The notes beneath the pieces were generated by a model, which did no database searches, was not told the DNA's origin, and saw nothing but the letters and a program-made list of their open reading frames with translations. This document shows, in pieces, positions 54,117 through 63,591 of a DNA stretch of 64,000 nt (the stretch's first letter is position 1; every line of letters starts with the position of its first letter). Source of the DNA: Alicyclobacillus sp. SP_1 (GTDB taxonomy: Bacteria > Bacillota > Bacilli > Alicyclobacillales > Alicyclobacillaceae). The translations under genes were made by a program, and so were the position numbers. The stretch is taken from positions 1-64,000 of the forward strand of contig NZ_JAMCCX010000072.1 in NCBI RefSeq assembly GCF_024706985.1, read 5' to 3'.

Positions 54117-55409
54117 TTAACCGATGAGAGTCACCCACAAGTAGAGTCCGGACAGAGTGACAAACAAGGTGGGAATGGTCAGTAGTATGCCCGTTTTAAA
54201 GTAGCGTCCCCAGGTGATGGTGATGCCTCTCTTGCGCAACACGTGAAGCCAGAGCAACGTTGCGAGAGACCCAATTGGGGTGATTTTGGGACCGAGGTCG
54301 CATCCAACGACATTGGCATAGACCATCATCTGGTGCATGGCGCTGGTCACATGCGCGGCATGGATGGAAAGCGCATCAAACATGACGGTCGGCATGTTGT
54401 TCATGATGCTGGAAAGAATCGCGGCGACAAACCCGGTGGCGAGCGTCCCGACGTAGAGACCGCCATGCGTAGAGGTCTGCAAAGCATGCCCAAGGTTGGC
54501 AGTCAGGCCGACATTACGCAAACCATAGACGACCACATACATGCCGATGGAAAAGACCACAATGGCCCAAGGCGCATCCCGAATGACGCTCCATGAACGA
54601 ATCACTTTGGTCCGTTGGCCTAAAATAAGGAACACAATGGCAATCGTTCCCGCCACAAACGAGACAGGAATGTGCAGAAGCTCTGTCAGCATGTAGCCAA
54701 CCATCAAGATACCAAGTATCCACCACGACGCGCGAAACAAACCGCCGTGAACAATCGCGTCTTTAGGGGCCGGTAAATTAGCCGGATTATATGTCTTTGG
54801 GATATCTTTGTGAAAGAACCCGTAGAGAACGACGATGCTGATGCCGAGTGAAAATAAATCAGGCACAATCATGTGGACCGCATAGTTCAGAAACCCAATG
54901 CGGAAGTACCCGGCAGACACAATATTGACCAAGTTGCTGACCATCAAGGGTAAAGACGTGGTGTCGGCGATGAAGCCGCTGGCCATGATAAACGGGATCA
55001 TCCTCTTCATGTCGAATTTCAGGAGATGAACCTTTTCCAGAACAATCGGAGTGAGAATTAACGCGGCGCCGTCGTTCGCAAAAAACGCGGAGACGAGCGC
55101 GCCGAGCAAGATGACGTAAAGAAATACGCGACGGCCATCTCCTTTGGCCGCGTGGGCCATTTTCAGCGCGGCCCACTCAAAGAAGCCAATCTTGTCCAAT
55201 ATCGTCGATATGATAATGATGGCCACGAATGTGAGCGTGGCATCCCAGACGATTTTTGTCACCGACCAGACATTGTGGAGCGAATCGACCCCGAACAAGA
55301 GCGCGAGGATAGCGCCACCCATTGCGCTCCATCCGATAGATAGGCCGCGTGGCTGCCAGATGACAAAAATTAATGTGACAATAAATATGCCTATTGCCAA
55401 GTAAATCAT
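54117..55409 (-). CDS. arsB: arsenite efflux permease ArsB
   Basis: 430-aa membrane carrier of the ArsB/NhaD superfamily with about 12 helices. ANDGAALILTPIVLEK, MASGFIADTTSLPLMVSNLVNI and NNMPTVMFDALSIHA are typical ArsB segments. It exports arsenite or antimonite using the membrane potential. ATG 55409 overlaps the arsR stop (ATGA), so arsR-arsB form one coupled operon under ArsR control. No arsC or arsA gene is nearby. Confidence 0.95.
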   Translation of the reverse strand: MIYLAIGIFIVTLIFVIWQPRGLSIGWSAMGGAILALLFGVDSLHNVWSVTKIVWDATLTFVAIIIISTILDKIGFFEWAALKMAHAAKGDGRRVFLYVILLGALVSAFFANDGAALILTPIVLEKVHLLKFDMKRMIPFIMASGFIADTTSLPLMVSNLVNIVSAGYFRIGFLNYAVHMIVPDLFSLGISIVVLYGFFHKDIPKTYNPANLPAPKDAIVHGGLFRASWWILGILMVGYMLTELLHIPVSFVAGTIAIVFLILGQRTKVIRSWSVIRDAPWAIVVFSIGMYVVVYGLRNVGLTANLGHALQTSTHGGLYVGTLATGFVAAILSSIMNNMPTVMFDALSIHAAHVTSAMHQMMVYANVVGCDLGPKITPIGSLATLLWLHVLRKRGITITWGRYFKTGILLTIPTLFVTLSGLYLWVTLIG

Positions 55410-55786
55410 GAAACCGTGTCACGCTCCTCGCTTGACTGGACCGGAGAACAGACTCGAAGTCCTTTGGCAGCCAGTTGTTGAATCTCCGCAGAACAATCAG
55501 GGAGTTCCTCCAAAATGCTTGCAAAGACGGGCACATGTTCTCCGTCCAATCGATAGAACACCCACTGGGCAAATTTTCTCTCCGCCACCAAGCCAGCTTG
55601 CCTCAATTTTCGCAGGTGTTGCGAAATGCCGGGCTGAGTGATGTCCAGCACTTCCACCAACTCACAAACGCATAACTCGTCGTACTTAAGCAAAGCTAAG
55701 ATGTGCAGTCTCGTCTTATCGGCCAGTGCTTTGTACACGTCCGCCCACTCATCCAAGGACCTCGGTACCTCATTCATGGTTTTCAC
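55406..55786 (-). CDS. arsR: ArsR-family metalloregulatory repressor
   Basis: 126-aa winged-helix repressor. ELCVCELVEVLDITQPGISQHLRKLRQAGLV is the ArsR helix-turn-helix with the CVC pair at the start of the recognition region, the As(III) sensing site of the classic ArsR. Additional Cys near the C terminus may complete a three-Cys site. ATG 55786 has GAGGAGTG upstream. It represses its own operon; the operator candidate lies upstream at 55858-55880. Confidence 0.95.
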   Translation of the reverse strand: MKTMNEVPRSLDEWADVYKALADKTRLHILALLKYDELCVCELVEVLDITQPGISQHLRKLRQAGLVAERKFAQWVFYRLDGEHVPVFASILEELPDCSAEIQQLAAKGLRVCSPVQSSEERDTVS

Positions 55787-55857
55787 TCCTCCTCAGATTG
55801 GCGAGAGTTTTTTGTAAGTGGCCTTCAAAAAATCTACCCGCATCTTTACATGATCAT

Positions 55858-55904
55858 ATAATAATTAGCTTATGTATTATAGCGCACCGCCTTGTGTTCC
55901 TCAA
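55858..55904 (-). promoter_or_regulatory. arsR-arsB promoter and candidate ArsR operator
   Basis: On the minus strand TTGAGG (55899-55904), 17 bases, TATAAT (55876-55881) form a near-consensus promoter. An inverted repeat ATAATA (55858-55863) and TATTAT (55875-55880), with an 11-base spacer, overlaps the -10 box, the usual place for an ArsR operator. Confidence 0.8.
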
Positions 55905-55956
55905 GTAGTGAATTCTTCGTCTCATCGTTATGATAATGAGCAAGAGAGGAATGGCG

Positions 55957-56580
55957 ATGATGACCGGAAACGGACCAAACCAAGAACCTTATTACGAAAA
56001 GCTCCTTCATATCAGAACAGGCGGTAGCCAAGAATCGCACATGGGCTTTCATTACTATCGTTACGAACCCACTCCGTACTTTGCACTAGAGCAGTTGTTT
56101 GGACAATACGACGTGTCAGGCGCCCATCAATTTGTGGATTTCGGATGTGGAAAAGGTCGATTCCCCTTTTTTGTACACCATTTTTTAGAAATGCGGACAA
56201 TCGGTATAGAAATGAATGACTCTCTCTACCAGCGCGCGCAAGAGAATTTAAAAAATTACACGGTAAAGAACCACTTGACCCCTGGACACATTCAGTTTTA
56301 CCACTGCTTAGCCGAAGACTATCGCGTTCGGTCGACCGATGACCGATTCTATTTCTTCAATCCATTTTCCGTCCAAATTTTCATGAGGGTCGTAGGCAAT
56401 ATCCTCAAGTCTTTTGAAGACAGTCAGCGCGAGATGCATCTTATCCTCTATTATCCATCGGACGACTACACGTTTTTTCTAGATCATCGCACTGCTTTTC
56501 AACTTCAGACAGAGATTCTGTTGCAGGACGAATTTTTTCGAAATCCAAACGAGCGGTTCTTGATTTACGGAATTCGTTAA
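55957..56580 (+). CDS. class I SAM-dependent methyltransferase-like protein
   Basis: 207 aa. HQFVDFGCGKGRFPFFVHH is motif I of the SAM-binding fold, IGIEMNDSLYQRA motif II and FYFFNPFSVQIFM the motif IV region. Substrate unknown; the N-terminal GSQESHMGFHYYRYEPT segment resembles small-molecule or protein methyltransferases of the YtqB-like group, without certainty. ATG 55957 is chosen because GAGAGGA lies six bases upstream; several earlier in-frame ATGs exist. Divergent from arsR. Confidence 0.82.
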   Translation: MMTGNGPNQEPYYEKLLHIRTGGSQESHMGFHYYRYEPTPYFALEQLFGQYDVSGAHQFVDFGCGKGRFPFFVHHFLEMRTIGIEMNDSLYQRAQENLKNYTVKNHLTPGHIQFYHCLAEDYRVRSTDDRFYFFNPFSVQIFMRVVGNILKSFEDSQREMHLILYYPSDDYTFFLDHRTAFQLQTEILLQDEFFRNPNERFLIYGIR

Positions 56581-56583
56581 GCG

Positions 56584-56628
56584 TCGCACAGGACCGATAT
56601 AGTTTCCGACAATCTCCGTCCTGTGCGA
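56584..56628 (+). terminator. hairpin after the methyltransferase gene
   Basis: TCGCACAGGAC (56584-56594) and GTCCTGTGCGA (56618-56628) form an 11-bp stem with a 23-base loop right after the stop codon. No T-run follows, so the terminator role is likely but not proven. Confidence 0.55.
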
Positions 56629-56783
56629 GGCAAAACCTTCCTCACATGTGGTAAGATAAAGTCGCGCGATGATCACCAAGTTTCCCATTTTTCTGCATCC
56701 AATTCAATTCTTGAGACGTGAGTAGATGAACACATTTGGAATTTCTCACAGCTTGACAGTGGATTTTACAGGGGGTAAGGCAG

Positions 56784-57683
56784 ATGTATAAATTAAAGAA
56801 ACATCATACGATTTACAAAATGTCCGCAAATAATTCACCTGCACTGCAAGTCCCCAGCGGAAGCGCCATCGTCTTCGACACTTGCGATTGCTTCGAAGAC
56901 CAAATCTCTTTAGAGGATAGTGATTTTTCGGGAATCGATTGGAATCACATCAATCCAGCGACCGGACCGCTCTATGTCGAGGGGGCTCAACCGGGAGACC
57001 TGCTGCTCGTCCATATTGACAGCATCGAAGTCGCTACGACTGGCGTGATGACCACGGGTCCCCGACTTGGCGTATTTGGAGATGAACTGGAACACAATTA
57101 TTTAAAGCACATCTCCGTCGAAAACGACCACCTTCACTTCTCCAAACATATCACCCTGCCCATCCGACCCATGGTGGGTGTCATCGGCACGGCTCCGGCT
57201 GACGGTGAGTCCGTGCCCTGCGGAACTCCTGGACAACATGGCGGAAACATGGACTGTCGCCGAATTACCACCGGGTCCACTTTGGTCCTTCCCGTCTCCG
57301 TGTCGGGCGCATTGCTAGCTATTGGCGACTTGCACGCTACCATGGGGGACGGTGAAGTCGCCGTGTGTGGAGTAGAAATTGCCGGGTCCGTGACAGTTCG
57401 GGTCGAAGTCCTGAAAGGCAAGTCCTGGCCAGTTCCAATGCTGTTTGACTCAGAGCGCATTGTCACCATAGCTTCTGCACAAACCCTCGATGAAGCGTCC
57501 ACAATCGCAGCGGCAAATATGGTGGAATGGCTCACAAGCGAGTGTCAAATGGCCAAGGAGGAAGCAATTTTCTTACTCTCAGCCGTGGCCGATGTACGCA
57601 TTTGCCAAATGGTCGATCCGCTGCGAACGGCGCGGGTCGAACTTCCACGTTCTTCTCTCGCTTCTTATTCGCTACCACTCTAA
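56784..57683 (+). CDS. acetamidase/formamidase family amidohydrolase
   Basis: 299-aa FmdA/AmdA family enzyme that releases ammonia from short amides. NPATGPLYVEGAQPGDLLLVHI and GGNMDCRRITTGSTLVLPVSV with LLAIGDLHATMGDGEV are the family signatures, including the metal ligands in GDLHA. ATG 56784 follows AGGGGGTAAGGC. Single gene, probably used in nitrogen scavenging. No urease or nitrile hydratase genes nearby. Confidence 0.93.
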   Translation: MYKLKKHHTIYKMSANNSPALQVPSGSAIVFDTCDCFEDQISLEDSDFSGIDWNHINPATGPLYVEGAQPGDLLLVHIDSIEVATTGVMTTGPRLGVFGDELEHNYLKHISVENDHLHFSKHITLPIRPMVGVIGTAPADGESVPCGTPGQHGGNMDCRRITTGSTLVLPVSVSGALLAIGDLHATMGDGEVAVCGVEIAGSVTVRVEVLKGKSWPVPMLFDSERIVTIASAQTLDEASTIAAANMVEWLTSECQMAKEEAIFLLSAVADVRICQMVDPLRTARVELPRSSLASYSLPL

Positions 57684-57741
57684 TCATGACAAATCCGCCT
57701 TCGATGAAGGCGATGAGGGCTGTCTAACCAGCCGAGGTGCC

Positions 57742-57786
57742 AAGGTGGCCGATACGAGGTTCTGTCTCGTAGGTCACCTTATTTTT
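57742..57786 (+). terminator. intrinsic terminator after the acetamidase gene
   Basis: AAGGTGGCC...GATACGAG pairs with CTCGTAGGTCACCTT, ending at 57780, followed by ATTTTT. A shorter GCCTTCGATGAAGGC hairpin precedes it. The rest of the 57684-58022 gap has no supported gene. Confidence 0.75.
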
Positions 57787-58022
57787 CTTCCTAAAATCAG
57801 CCTTAATGACATTTCCGTTGTATCCCGCAGAAGCGTCTCGCACAGAAAGAGTTCCAAGTACACCCAATCAAATCCACGAAACTCGATTATCTCTCCTAGA
57901 CGAACAAATTGCAATTGATTTCAATTCACAAGAGATGCACGTAAAATTTACCGATACTTTACAGAGTATAAACACTTTCATGCTATCAATGAAGAGTCAC
58001 ATCAGACGGATGGAAGAGCGGA

Positions 58023-58664
58023 ATGAAGTGGAGCGCGCTTGCGATGGACGTCATCAGTCACGGAAGCTATTCGCTGTCTCCAGTTCTCGTCTATAATCCG
58101 AACTCGTACGAGCCGATTGGTAAAGTGACCGCTGCAAAAGTGGTTTCTCTCTCGACCCTCGTCAATAACGTCAGAGCCTACTTGCACCATGATGTTCAAA
58201 TCCAAGACGGAGTCGTAAGCGCCGTGTATTCGGGCGGATCGAACCTCTATCTTGAAGCTGGCGACAAGGGCATGCGTGTCTACCTACCAGCGGACATCAA
58301 AATTCCGGTTCAAGCTGGAGATGAACTGGATGTGTCTGGGACGGTCAGCATGTACGACGGCACGCCCGAAATCGACCCCACGCTGAAACCAACGATCGTC
58401 GGTCACATTGCCGCTCCCGCTCCCATAGCCATCTCAGTCAGCCAAGTTTCCGATGCTTATCTCGAAGGGTATGTGAGCTTACATGGTACCGTCTCTCATG
58501 TTACGGACGAGACGTTCCAACTGTCCGACAGCACTGGAACCATCTCTATTTATGAACCGAGTGGTACGCTGCCGACAGCTGGTCAGACGGTCACCGTTGC
58601 CGGAGTGGTCACCTTGTACAAAGGTCACTATCAAATAGAGACGTCTAACGTGACGCAGGGGTAA
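58023..58664 (+). CDS. OB-fold-like repeat protein, possibly 5'-shortened
   Basis: 213 aa with two similar beta-barrel-like units: VRAYLHHDVQIQDGVVSAVYSGGSNLYLEAGDKGMRVYLP and SLHGTVSHVTDETFQLSDSTGTISIYEPSG, each with an ITVAGVVTLY or LDVSGTVSMY strand. This resembles OB-fold domains found in extracellular nuclease or surface proteins. The N-terminus has no clean signal peptide and begins in the middle of a region that reads like a linker, so it may be a remnant of a longer secreted protein. ATG 58023 follows GGAAGAGCGGA. Confidence 0.6.
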   Translation: MKWSALAMDVISHGSYSLSPVLVYNPNSYEPIGKVTAAKVVSLSTLVNNVRAYLHHDVQIQDGVVSAVYSGGSNLYLEAGDKGMRVYLPADIKIPVQAGDELDVSGTVSMYDGTPEIDPTLKPTIVGHIAAPAPIAISVSQVSDAYLEGYVSLHGTVSHVTDETFQLSDSTGTISIYEPSGTLPTAGQTVTVAGVVTLYKGHYQIETSNVTQG

Positions 58665-58724
58665 ATTTCGTTCCATGATATCTCGGCGGACAGCGCCGAG
58701 GCCGCATTGGCTAGCCATACGCGA

Positions 58725-58763
58725 GAGTAGCCCGCAGACGAAAAACTCTTCTGCGGGCTACTC
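58725..58763. terminator. 14-bp hairpin between convergent genes
   Basis: GAGTAGCCCGCAGA (58725-58738) and TCTGCGGGCTACTC (58750-58763) form a perfect 14-bp stem around an 11-base loop. It lies between the OB-fold-like gene and the convergent SDR gene and may end both. Confidence 0.7.
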
Positions 58764-58830
58764 TTCATCGGGTAAGATTTTTCCTGAATGCTTCAGTGTC
58801 GGCCAGTTTGGCAAATTGACCAATTCCCGT

Positions 58831-59580
58831 TTAATCCATCGCCATGCCGCCGTTGACAGGCACGTACGATCCGGTCACGAAACAGCAGTCCTCGCCTGTA
58901 TACATAGCGATGGCGTGGGCAACGTCTTCCGGAGTCGCCACGTGCCCGAGCGGCGTCATTCGGGCCACACGCTGCAAATTCTCCTCCGGTTGAAAACGGG
59001 TGGCATCGGTCTGCACTAACCCAGGAGAAATAATGTTAGCAACAATCCCTTGCGGGCCGTATTCTGCGGCCACATACTTGGCAAATTGGACAAGAGCCGC
59101 TTTTGCAGTTCCATGTGCCGCCATGTGCGGTCCCGGGCGTCTAGCAAGACCGCTCGCCACATAGACAATACGGCCGTATTGGGCTGCCGCCATGTGCGGG
59201 GTCACCTGTTGGGTCAAGAGAAATGCAGATTTCACTTCGTCGTTCAACTTTTGCGCAAACTCCTCCCAGGTGAAATCAGCAATCGACTTCATCTGAAATG
59301 CCATACTGGCGTTGCTGACGAGAATGTCCAATTTACCCCAACGGCCCAGCACTGCATCCACCATTTTGTGAACTTGGTGGGCATCGCGGACATCTGCCTG
59401 AATGGACATGGCTTCTCCACCCGCAGCCTGGATATCCAATAAGACCTCCCTCGCAGCCTCCTCATTCGAAGCATAATTGACGGCCACTGCGATGTTGCGT
59501 TTGGCAAGCAGTCTTGCTGTAGCGGCGCCAATCCCTCGACTGCCTCCGGTGACGAGCGCCACGCGTCCGTCAAAACTCAT
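58831..59580 (-). CDS. SDR-family oxidoreductase with His in place of the catalytic Tyr
   Basis: 249-aa Rossmann SDR of the FabG-like classical type: VTGGSRGIGAATARLL, SNASMAFQMKSIADFTWEE and the PG motif in IISPGLVQTDATRFQP. At the catalytic site the usual YxxxK reads HGTAK, so His replaces Tyr. The Ser of YVASGL is present. Activity may be altered or depend on the His. ATG 59580 follows GGAGGAGGTTCACCAC. Head of a minus-strand stretch. Confidence 0.85.
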   Translation of the reverse strand: MSFDGRVALVTGGSRGIGAATARLLAKRNIAVAVNYASNEEAAREVLLDIQAAGGEAMSIQADVRDAHQVHKMVDAVLGRWGKLDILVSNASMAFQMKSIADFTWEEFAQKLNDEVKSAFLLTQQVTPHMAAAQYGRIVYVASGLARRPGPHMAAHGTAKAALVQFAKYVAAEYGPQGIVANIISPGLVQTDATRFQPEENLQRVARMTPLGHVATPEDVAHAIAMYTGEDCCFVTGSYVPVNGGMAMD

Positions 59581-59640
59581 GTGGTGAACCTCCTCCGCGA
59601 ACCCAATTTAAAGCTAGGCTTTCAAGACAGTAAACTGCGG

Positions 59641-60954
59641 TTAACTCGAACTTTCCGCGGAACTCGCTTCCAATTCGAGTATCGCAGTAGAGGCGATGTT
59701 CTTCCTGGAGCGGACCCCGAACAAAGTGACCCCGCCCACCAGAAAGAACACGAATGTACTCCCATACAAACCGCGATAAGCGTTCATGAGGGAGAGGTGA
59801 TGAAAGACCGATGACAACATAATACCTGCATACAGCGTTCCAAACATAATTCCGATGTTATAAGACATTTGCCACAATCCGAAACTTTTCGCCGCCGCCT
59901 CTTTATTGGGCTGAACATCCAGCAACAAAGCTCGTTCTGTCCCTTGATACATGCCATAGCCAATGCCATAAAAAAAACTCATCACATAAATGACATAGAG
60001 GCCGAGCGAAGCGACCAAAGCGAAAGCCAATGCGCTGGCAGCCATGACCATACTGCCAGCAAACGTCACCCATTTACGGTTGTGTACTCGGTCTGAAACT
60101 GCCCCTGCAATGACGTTTGCAACGACTGCGCCGATGGTGGTTGCAACGAGATCGACATCAATGGCAGACCCCGGATTGCTCAAATGTTCAACGAATTCGA
60201 GATAGTAGTACAAGTAGGTATAGACGACAGCAAATCCGGTCATGGCGGCGACGCGAGATGCGAAGACCCACCACCAATTGGGGTTTTCACGTGGTGAAAT
60301 CAAGAGTCCGGAGAAGAAATTTCTCAAGGCATGGGGGGCGCGCTGTGCATGGCTCTCGCGAGTAAGCGCCTTCTCTTGGCGAACTGTGACAAGTGTGGTC
60401 AACAAACCCAATAACTGAAGAAGAATAAGTGCGATGTATACCTGTGGCAAAGTGAGGAGCGATGCGAGAATGACACCAGCCAAATTCGCAAATTGTGACA
60501 TCATACCGAGCAACCCCGTGACAAACCCACTTCTTTCTGGTGCCACATAGTCGGACAACAGGCCTTCATACGGTATGGACGCCATGGCGTGCACGACCTG
60601 TAAAATAAGAAAGAAAATCGTCAACCAAATAATTTCTCTGAAAAACAACGTCCCAAACAAGAACAAAAACGACACAAAAATGCCGACCACCATGAATGGG
60701 CGGCGGCGCCCAAAGCGACTTTTGGACCGGTCTGACCAATGCCCCATGATGGGGTAAGCTAGAGCCCCGACCAGTGCCGCAGCAGCTGAAATATAGGCTA
60801 ACCAACTACCCGATTGCGACGGGCCAACAATCATGAGAACAATCTTTGCCAACAAAACGACGCTAAGTGCAGTATTCTCTACATTTTTGGAGAACCAATA
60901 GAAAGTGAATAACAAGTCATGCCACAAAGTCGGCTTTCCAACTTGGTCCAACAA
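59641..60954 (-). CDS. MFS transporter, GPH/SLC45-like
   Basis: 437-aa major facilitator. MGHWSDRSKSRFGRRRPFMVVG is the GPH/SLC45-type loop, and the N-terminal half has the hydrophobic helices expected of twelve-helix carriers. Substrate probably a sugar or glycoside. Start TTG 60954 with AAGGGGGA five bases upstream. It is followed downstream by the SDR gene (about 60 bases), so the two may be linked. Divergent from the DrrA-like ATPase gene across an AT-rich 202-base region with weak promoter-like boxes. Confidence 0.85.
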   Translation of the reverse strand: MLDQVGKPTLWHDLLFTFYWFSKNVENTALSVVLLAKIVLMIVGPSQSGSWLAYISAAAALVGALAYPIMGHWSDRSKSRFGRRRPFMVVGIFVSFLFLFGTLFFREIIWLTIFFLILQVVHAMASIPYEGLLSDYVAPERSGFVTGLLGMMSQFANLAGVILASLLTLPQVYIALILLQLLGLLTTLVTVRQEKALTRESHAQRAPHALRNFFSGLLISPRENPNWWWVFASRVAAMTGFAVVYTYLYYYLEFVEHLSNPGSAIDVDLVATTIGAVVANVIAGAVSDRVHNRKWVTFAGSMVMAASALAFALVASLGLYVIYVMSFFYGIGYGMYQGTERALLLDVQPNKEAAAKSFGLWQMSYNIGIMFGTLYAGIMLSSVFHHLSLMNAYRGLYGSTFVFFLVGGVTLFGVRSRKNIASTAILELEASSAESSS

Positions 60955-61156
60955 GAAATCCCCCTTTTCAGATATCTTGGCACGATACTACCACAAAGCG
61001 GTCGCTAAATCTCCAGTATTTCGGAGTCTGCGAGCCAATAATTTGGAGTCTAAAGAATACACTGAATTTTATTTTTTTATTATATTATACCATTAGGTTA
61101 ATTATATGTTGTAGAATGGCGATAGGATTCAGATTGCATCTAAAGGAGGGGCAACG

Positions 61157-62116
61157 ATGACCACGGAACCTACGAGCAATCAAGCCATTCGGGTAGCAAA
61201 CCTTCGCAAGCGCTACGGCGACGTGGAAGCACTCCGCGGGATTGACCTCAGCGTGGAATGGGGAGAACTGTACGGTTTTCTTGGGCCAAACGGGGCTGGG
61301 AAAAGCACCGCCATTCAAATTCTCACCACATTAATTTTGCCTACTGAAGGGTCAGCTCAAGTCGGCGGTGCAGATGTCGTTCGTCATCCCGAGATGGTCC
61401 GCTTCCGCATTGGTGTAGCACTCCAGGACACGGGCGTAGACCCGCTCCTGACGGGTCGCGAGTTACTGACCATTCAAGGGCGACTCTTTGGGTTGCGGAA
61501 GCAGGAGTCCCGCAATCGCGCTACGGAGTTGCTCAACCAGTTTAACCTTCAAGAAGCAGCAGACCGGCGCGTCAAGACCTACAGTGGTGGCATGCGCCGC
61601 AGACTGGACTTGGCTCTAGCACTGGTACATCGACCGTCCATCTTGTTTCTCGATGAACCAACCACTGGACTTGACCCAGTCAATCGCATCGCGCTCTGGG
61701 ACCTGTTGCGACAAGTCAACGAAGAGACTGGAACCACCATCTTTATGACGACGCAATATTTAGAGGAAGCTGATGCGCTCTGTCAACGAATCGCCATTAT
61801 GGACCGGGGGAAAATTGTTGCGGAAGACACTCCTACAGGACTCAAACGTCGACTCCAACGTGATGTCATTGAACTCGACCCAGAGCACCCCGAAGAAGCC
61901 GCTCATATTGCCGAAACTTTGCGCACTGCGGGCTTTGACGCAGTGGCGGACAAAGACCTCATCCGCGTCTTCAGTGCGAACGGAGCGCACTCCATCGGAG
62001 GAGTATTACAGCATCTGGAATCGAAAAGTGTGGGTATCGCCGGACTTCGCGTGACGCAACCCTCGCTTGACGATGTCTTTTTGCAACTGACGACGGCCTC
62101 TGTCAATGAAGGCTGA
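61157..62116 (+). CDS. ABC transporter ATP-binding protein, DrrA-like
   Basis: 319 aa. Walker A GPNGAGKST, signature YSGGMRRRLDLA and Walker B ILFLDEPTTGLD. The DrrA/CcmA-type C-terminal extension (ELDPEHPEEAAHIAETLRTAGF to VTQPSLDDVFLQLT) is present, which ends in the DDVFL motif of drug-resistance ATPases. Exports a drug or lipid-like compound together with the permease downstream. ATG 61157 follows AAAGGAGGGGC. Confidence 0.95.
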   Translation: MTTEPTSNQAIRVANLRKRYGDVEALRGIDLSVEWGELYGFLGPNGAGKSTAIQILTTLILPTEGSAQVGGADVVRHPEMVRFRIGVALQDTGVDPLLTGRELLTIQGRLFGLRKQESRNRATELLNQFNLQEAADRRVKTYSGGMRRRLDLALALVHRPSILFLDEPTTGLDPVNRIALWDLLRQVNEETGTTIFMTTQYLEEADALCQRIAIMDRGKIVAEDTPTGLKRRLQRDVIELDPEHPEEAAHIAETLRTAGFDAVADKDLIRVFSANGAHSIGGVLQHLESKSVGIAGLRVTQPSLDDVFLQLTTASVNEG

Positions 62117-62204
62117 CCATCCTCGGGATGTGCGTGTAAATTTTAAAGCCACAGCCTAGAAGCGTCGTTAACACCCAGGAGTCCTTGACAAGGGAGGAAC
62201 TTTC

Positions 62205-63017
62205 ATGACGGTAGTTATGAATGCCATCGGTCCGACTTATCGTCGTTCGTTTTGGCGCGACTTATTCGTTTTGACTGGACGTTCCATCAAAGTTACGTGG
62301 AGATTGCCTTTTGCAGTCATCCCTAATTTAGCCATCAGCCTCTTCTTCCTCCTCGTCTACCAAGGAGGGTTGAGTGGAATTTCGGCCTTGCCCGCTTTTG
62401 GCGGAGCTCATTATCTAAACTTCATCGTTCCCGTTGCCGTGGTCTCGGGAGCAGTAGGTGGTGCGGGTGGGTCCGGGCAGGCATTGATTCGCGATTTAGA
62501 AAGTCGATATTTCACCAAATTGCGCCTGACGCCTGCCTCGCCTACCGCCTTTGTGCTCGCACCGATGATAGCTGGCATGCTGCAGTTAATCGTTCAGACT
62601 ATCTTGATTCTCGTCGTCGCGGCCGCTATGGGACTGAGTGTCCCAACAGGTTTCGTAGGCTTACTCGTCGTCGTTCTACTGGCAGCTGGCTGGGGGCTTG
62701 CATTTGCCGGATATGCGGTGGCCATCGCCCTCCGCTCGGGCAATAGCCAAACGGCCCAGGCGGCAACTTTCGTCTTCTTTCCACTGCTGTTTCTGAGCGA
62801 CACCTTTGTGCCACTCTCGCTCATTGGCGCAGCGTGGCTCAAAGTAGCTGCCCGCATAAACCCGACGACGTATGTCTTTGGCGCGATGCGTGAAGTACTC
62901 ATGTATGGTTGGAAGTCTCGACCCATTCTCGAGGGCATATTGGCTATCGTCATTCTTTCGGCGATCACGCTAGGATGGGCGGTATTCACAGCACGCAGAA
63001 CGCTTCGCCGGAAATGA
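62205..63017 (+). CDS. ABC-2 type permease, DrrB-like
   Basis: 270-aa membrane protein with six hydrophobic helices. The ABC-2 pattern (PVAVVSGAVGGAGGSGQALIRDLESRYFTKLRLTPASP) followed by SDTFVPLSLIGAAWLKVAARINPTTYVFGAMREVL is typical of DrrB. ATG 62205 has AGGGAGG upstream. It lies 88 bases after its ATPase and completes the exporter. Confidence 0.93.
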   Translation: MTVVMNAIGPTYRRSFWRDLFVLTGRSIKVTWRLPFAVIPNLAISLFFLLVYQGGLSGISALPAFGGAHYLNFIVPVAVVSGAVGGAGGSGQALIRDLESRYFTKLRLTPASPTAFVLAPMIAGMLQLIVQTILILVVAAAMGLSVPTGFVGLLVVVLLAAGWGLAFAGYAVAIALRSGNSQTAQAATFVFFPLLFLSDTFVPLSLIGAAWLKVAARINPTTYVFGAMREVLMYGWKSRPILEGILAIVILSAITLGWAVFTARRTLRRK

Positions 63018-63219
63018 CACCGAGGGCGAGATGAGTACACCTCACTGTGGTCGACGCGAACTTTGCTGTGCGAGCTGCCAAACGGACGTCTGTCTCGTTT
63101 TCTCCCTCCACCATCGAGCACAAAATAAGCCATTATCCTCTACAGCCATTGTGCTTTGAACATACCCTGTACCAACGGGCAACAAGAGAGCGTGAAAGCC
63201 GATAAGGGTGGTGAGGGAG

Positions 63220-63465
63220 ATGCAGACCCCATTGCGTCAAGCCAACTGGCTTGACGCTGAAGCGGCAGCGAGTCGAGGCCTATTCACATTTTTGCTCTTA
63301 TTCACACTGACTGGAATGGATATTATGAGCCGCCCGGCCGACCAGCAGGCAGAGGCTACCAAAGACTGGGTCTTATGGGGCGTAGTATTCATCCTGCTGG
63401 CATTTTTCATCATTGCTCCAGAACAAGAACGTGCTACAGCACAAACAACAAAGAAAATAAGATAG
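63220..63465 (+). CDS. small single-pass membrane protein, 81 aa
   Basis: One hydrophobic segment GLFTFLLLFTLTGMDIM and a second WGVVFILLAFFII separated by a short charged loop, then a Thr/Lys-rich tail. No recognised family. Start ambiguous: ATG 63220 or the GTG codons at 63208 and 63211, which share one purine-rich region (AAGGGTGGTGAGGGAG). It lies 200 bases behind the DrrB-like gene. Confidence 0.5.
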   Translation: MQTPLRQANWLDAEAAASRGLFTFLLLFTLTGMDIMSRPADQQAEATKDWVLWGVVFILLAFFIIAPEQERATAQTTKKIR

Positions 63466-63591
63466 AATACGATTTACAAGAGCCCATCTTCATGTTATCC
63501 TTGACTCAAATAGGAATCATTCTTGTTTGCGGTAGAGCTAAGTGATTTGTCAGCACTCCGCTGCACGAGGGTCAAGGAGGCGTGAAAGTTC

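Noticed and set aside
57806-58096. 96-aa plus-strand frame overlapping the OB-fold-like gene
   Set aside because: No ribosome site and no family; it overlaps a better supported gene out of frame.
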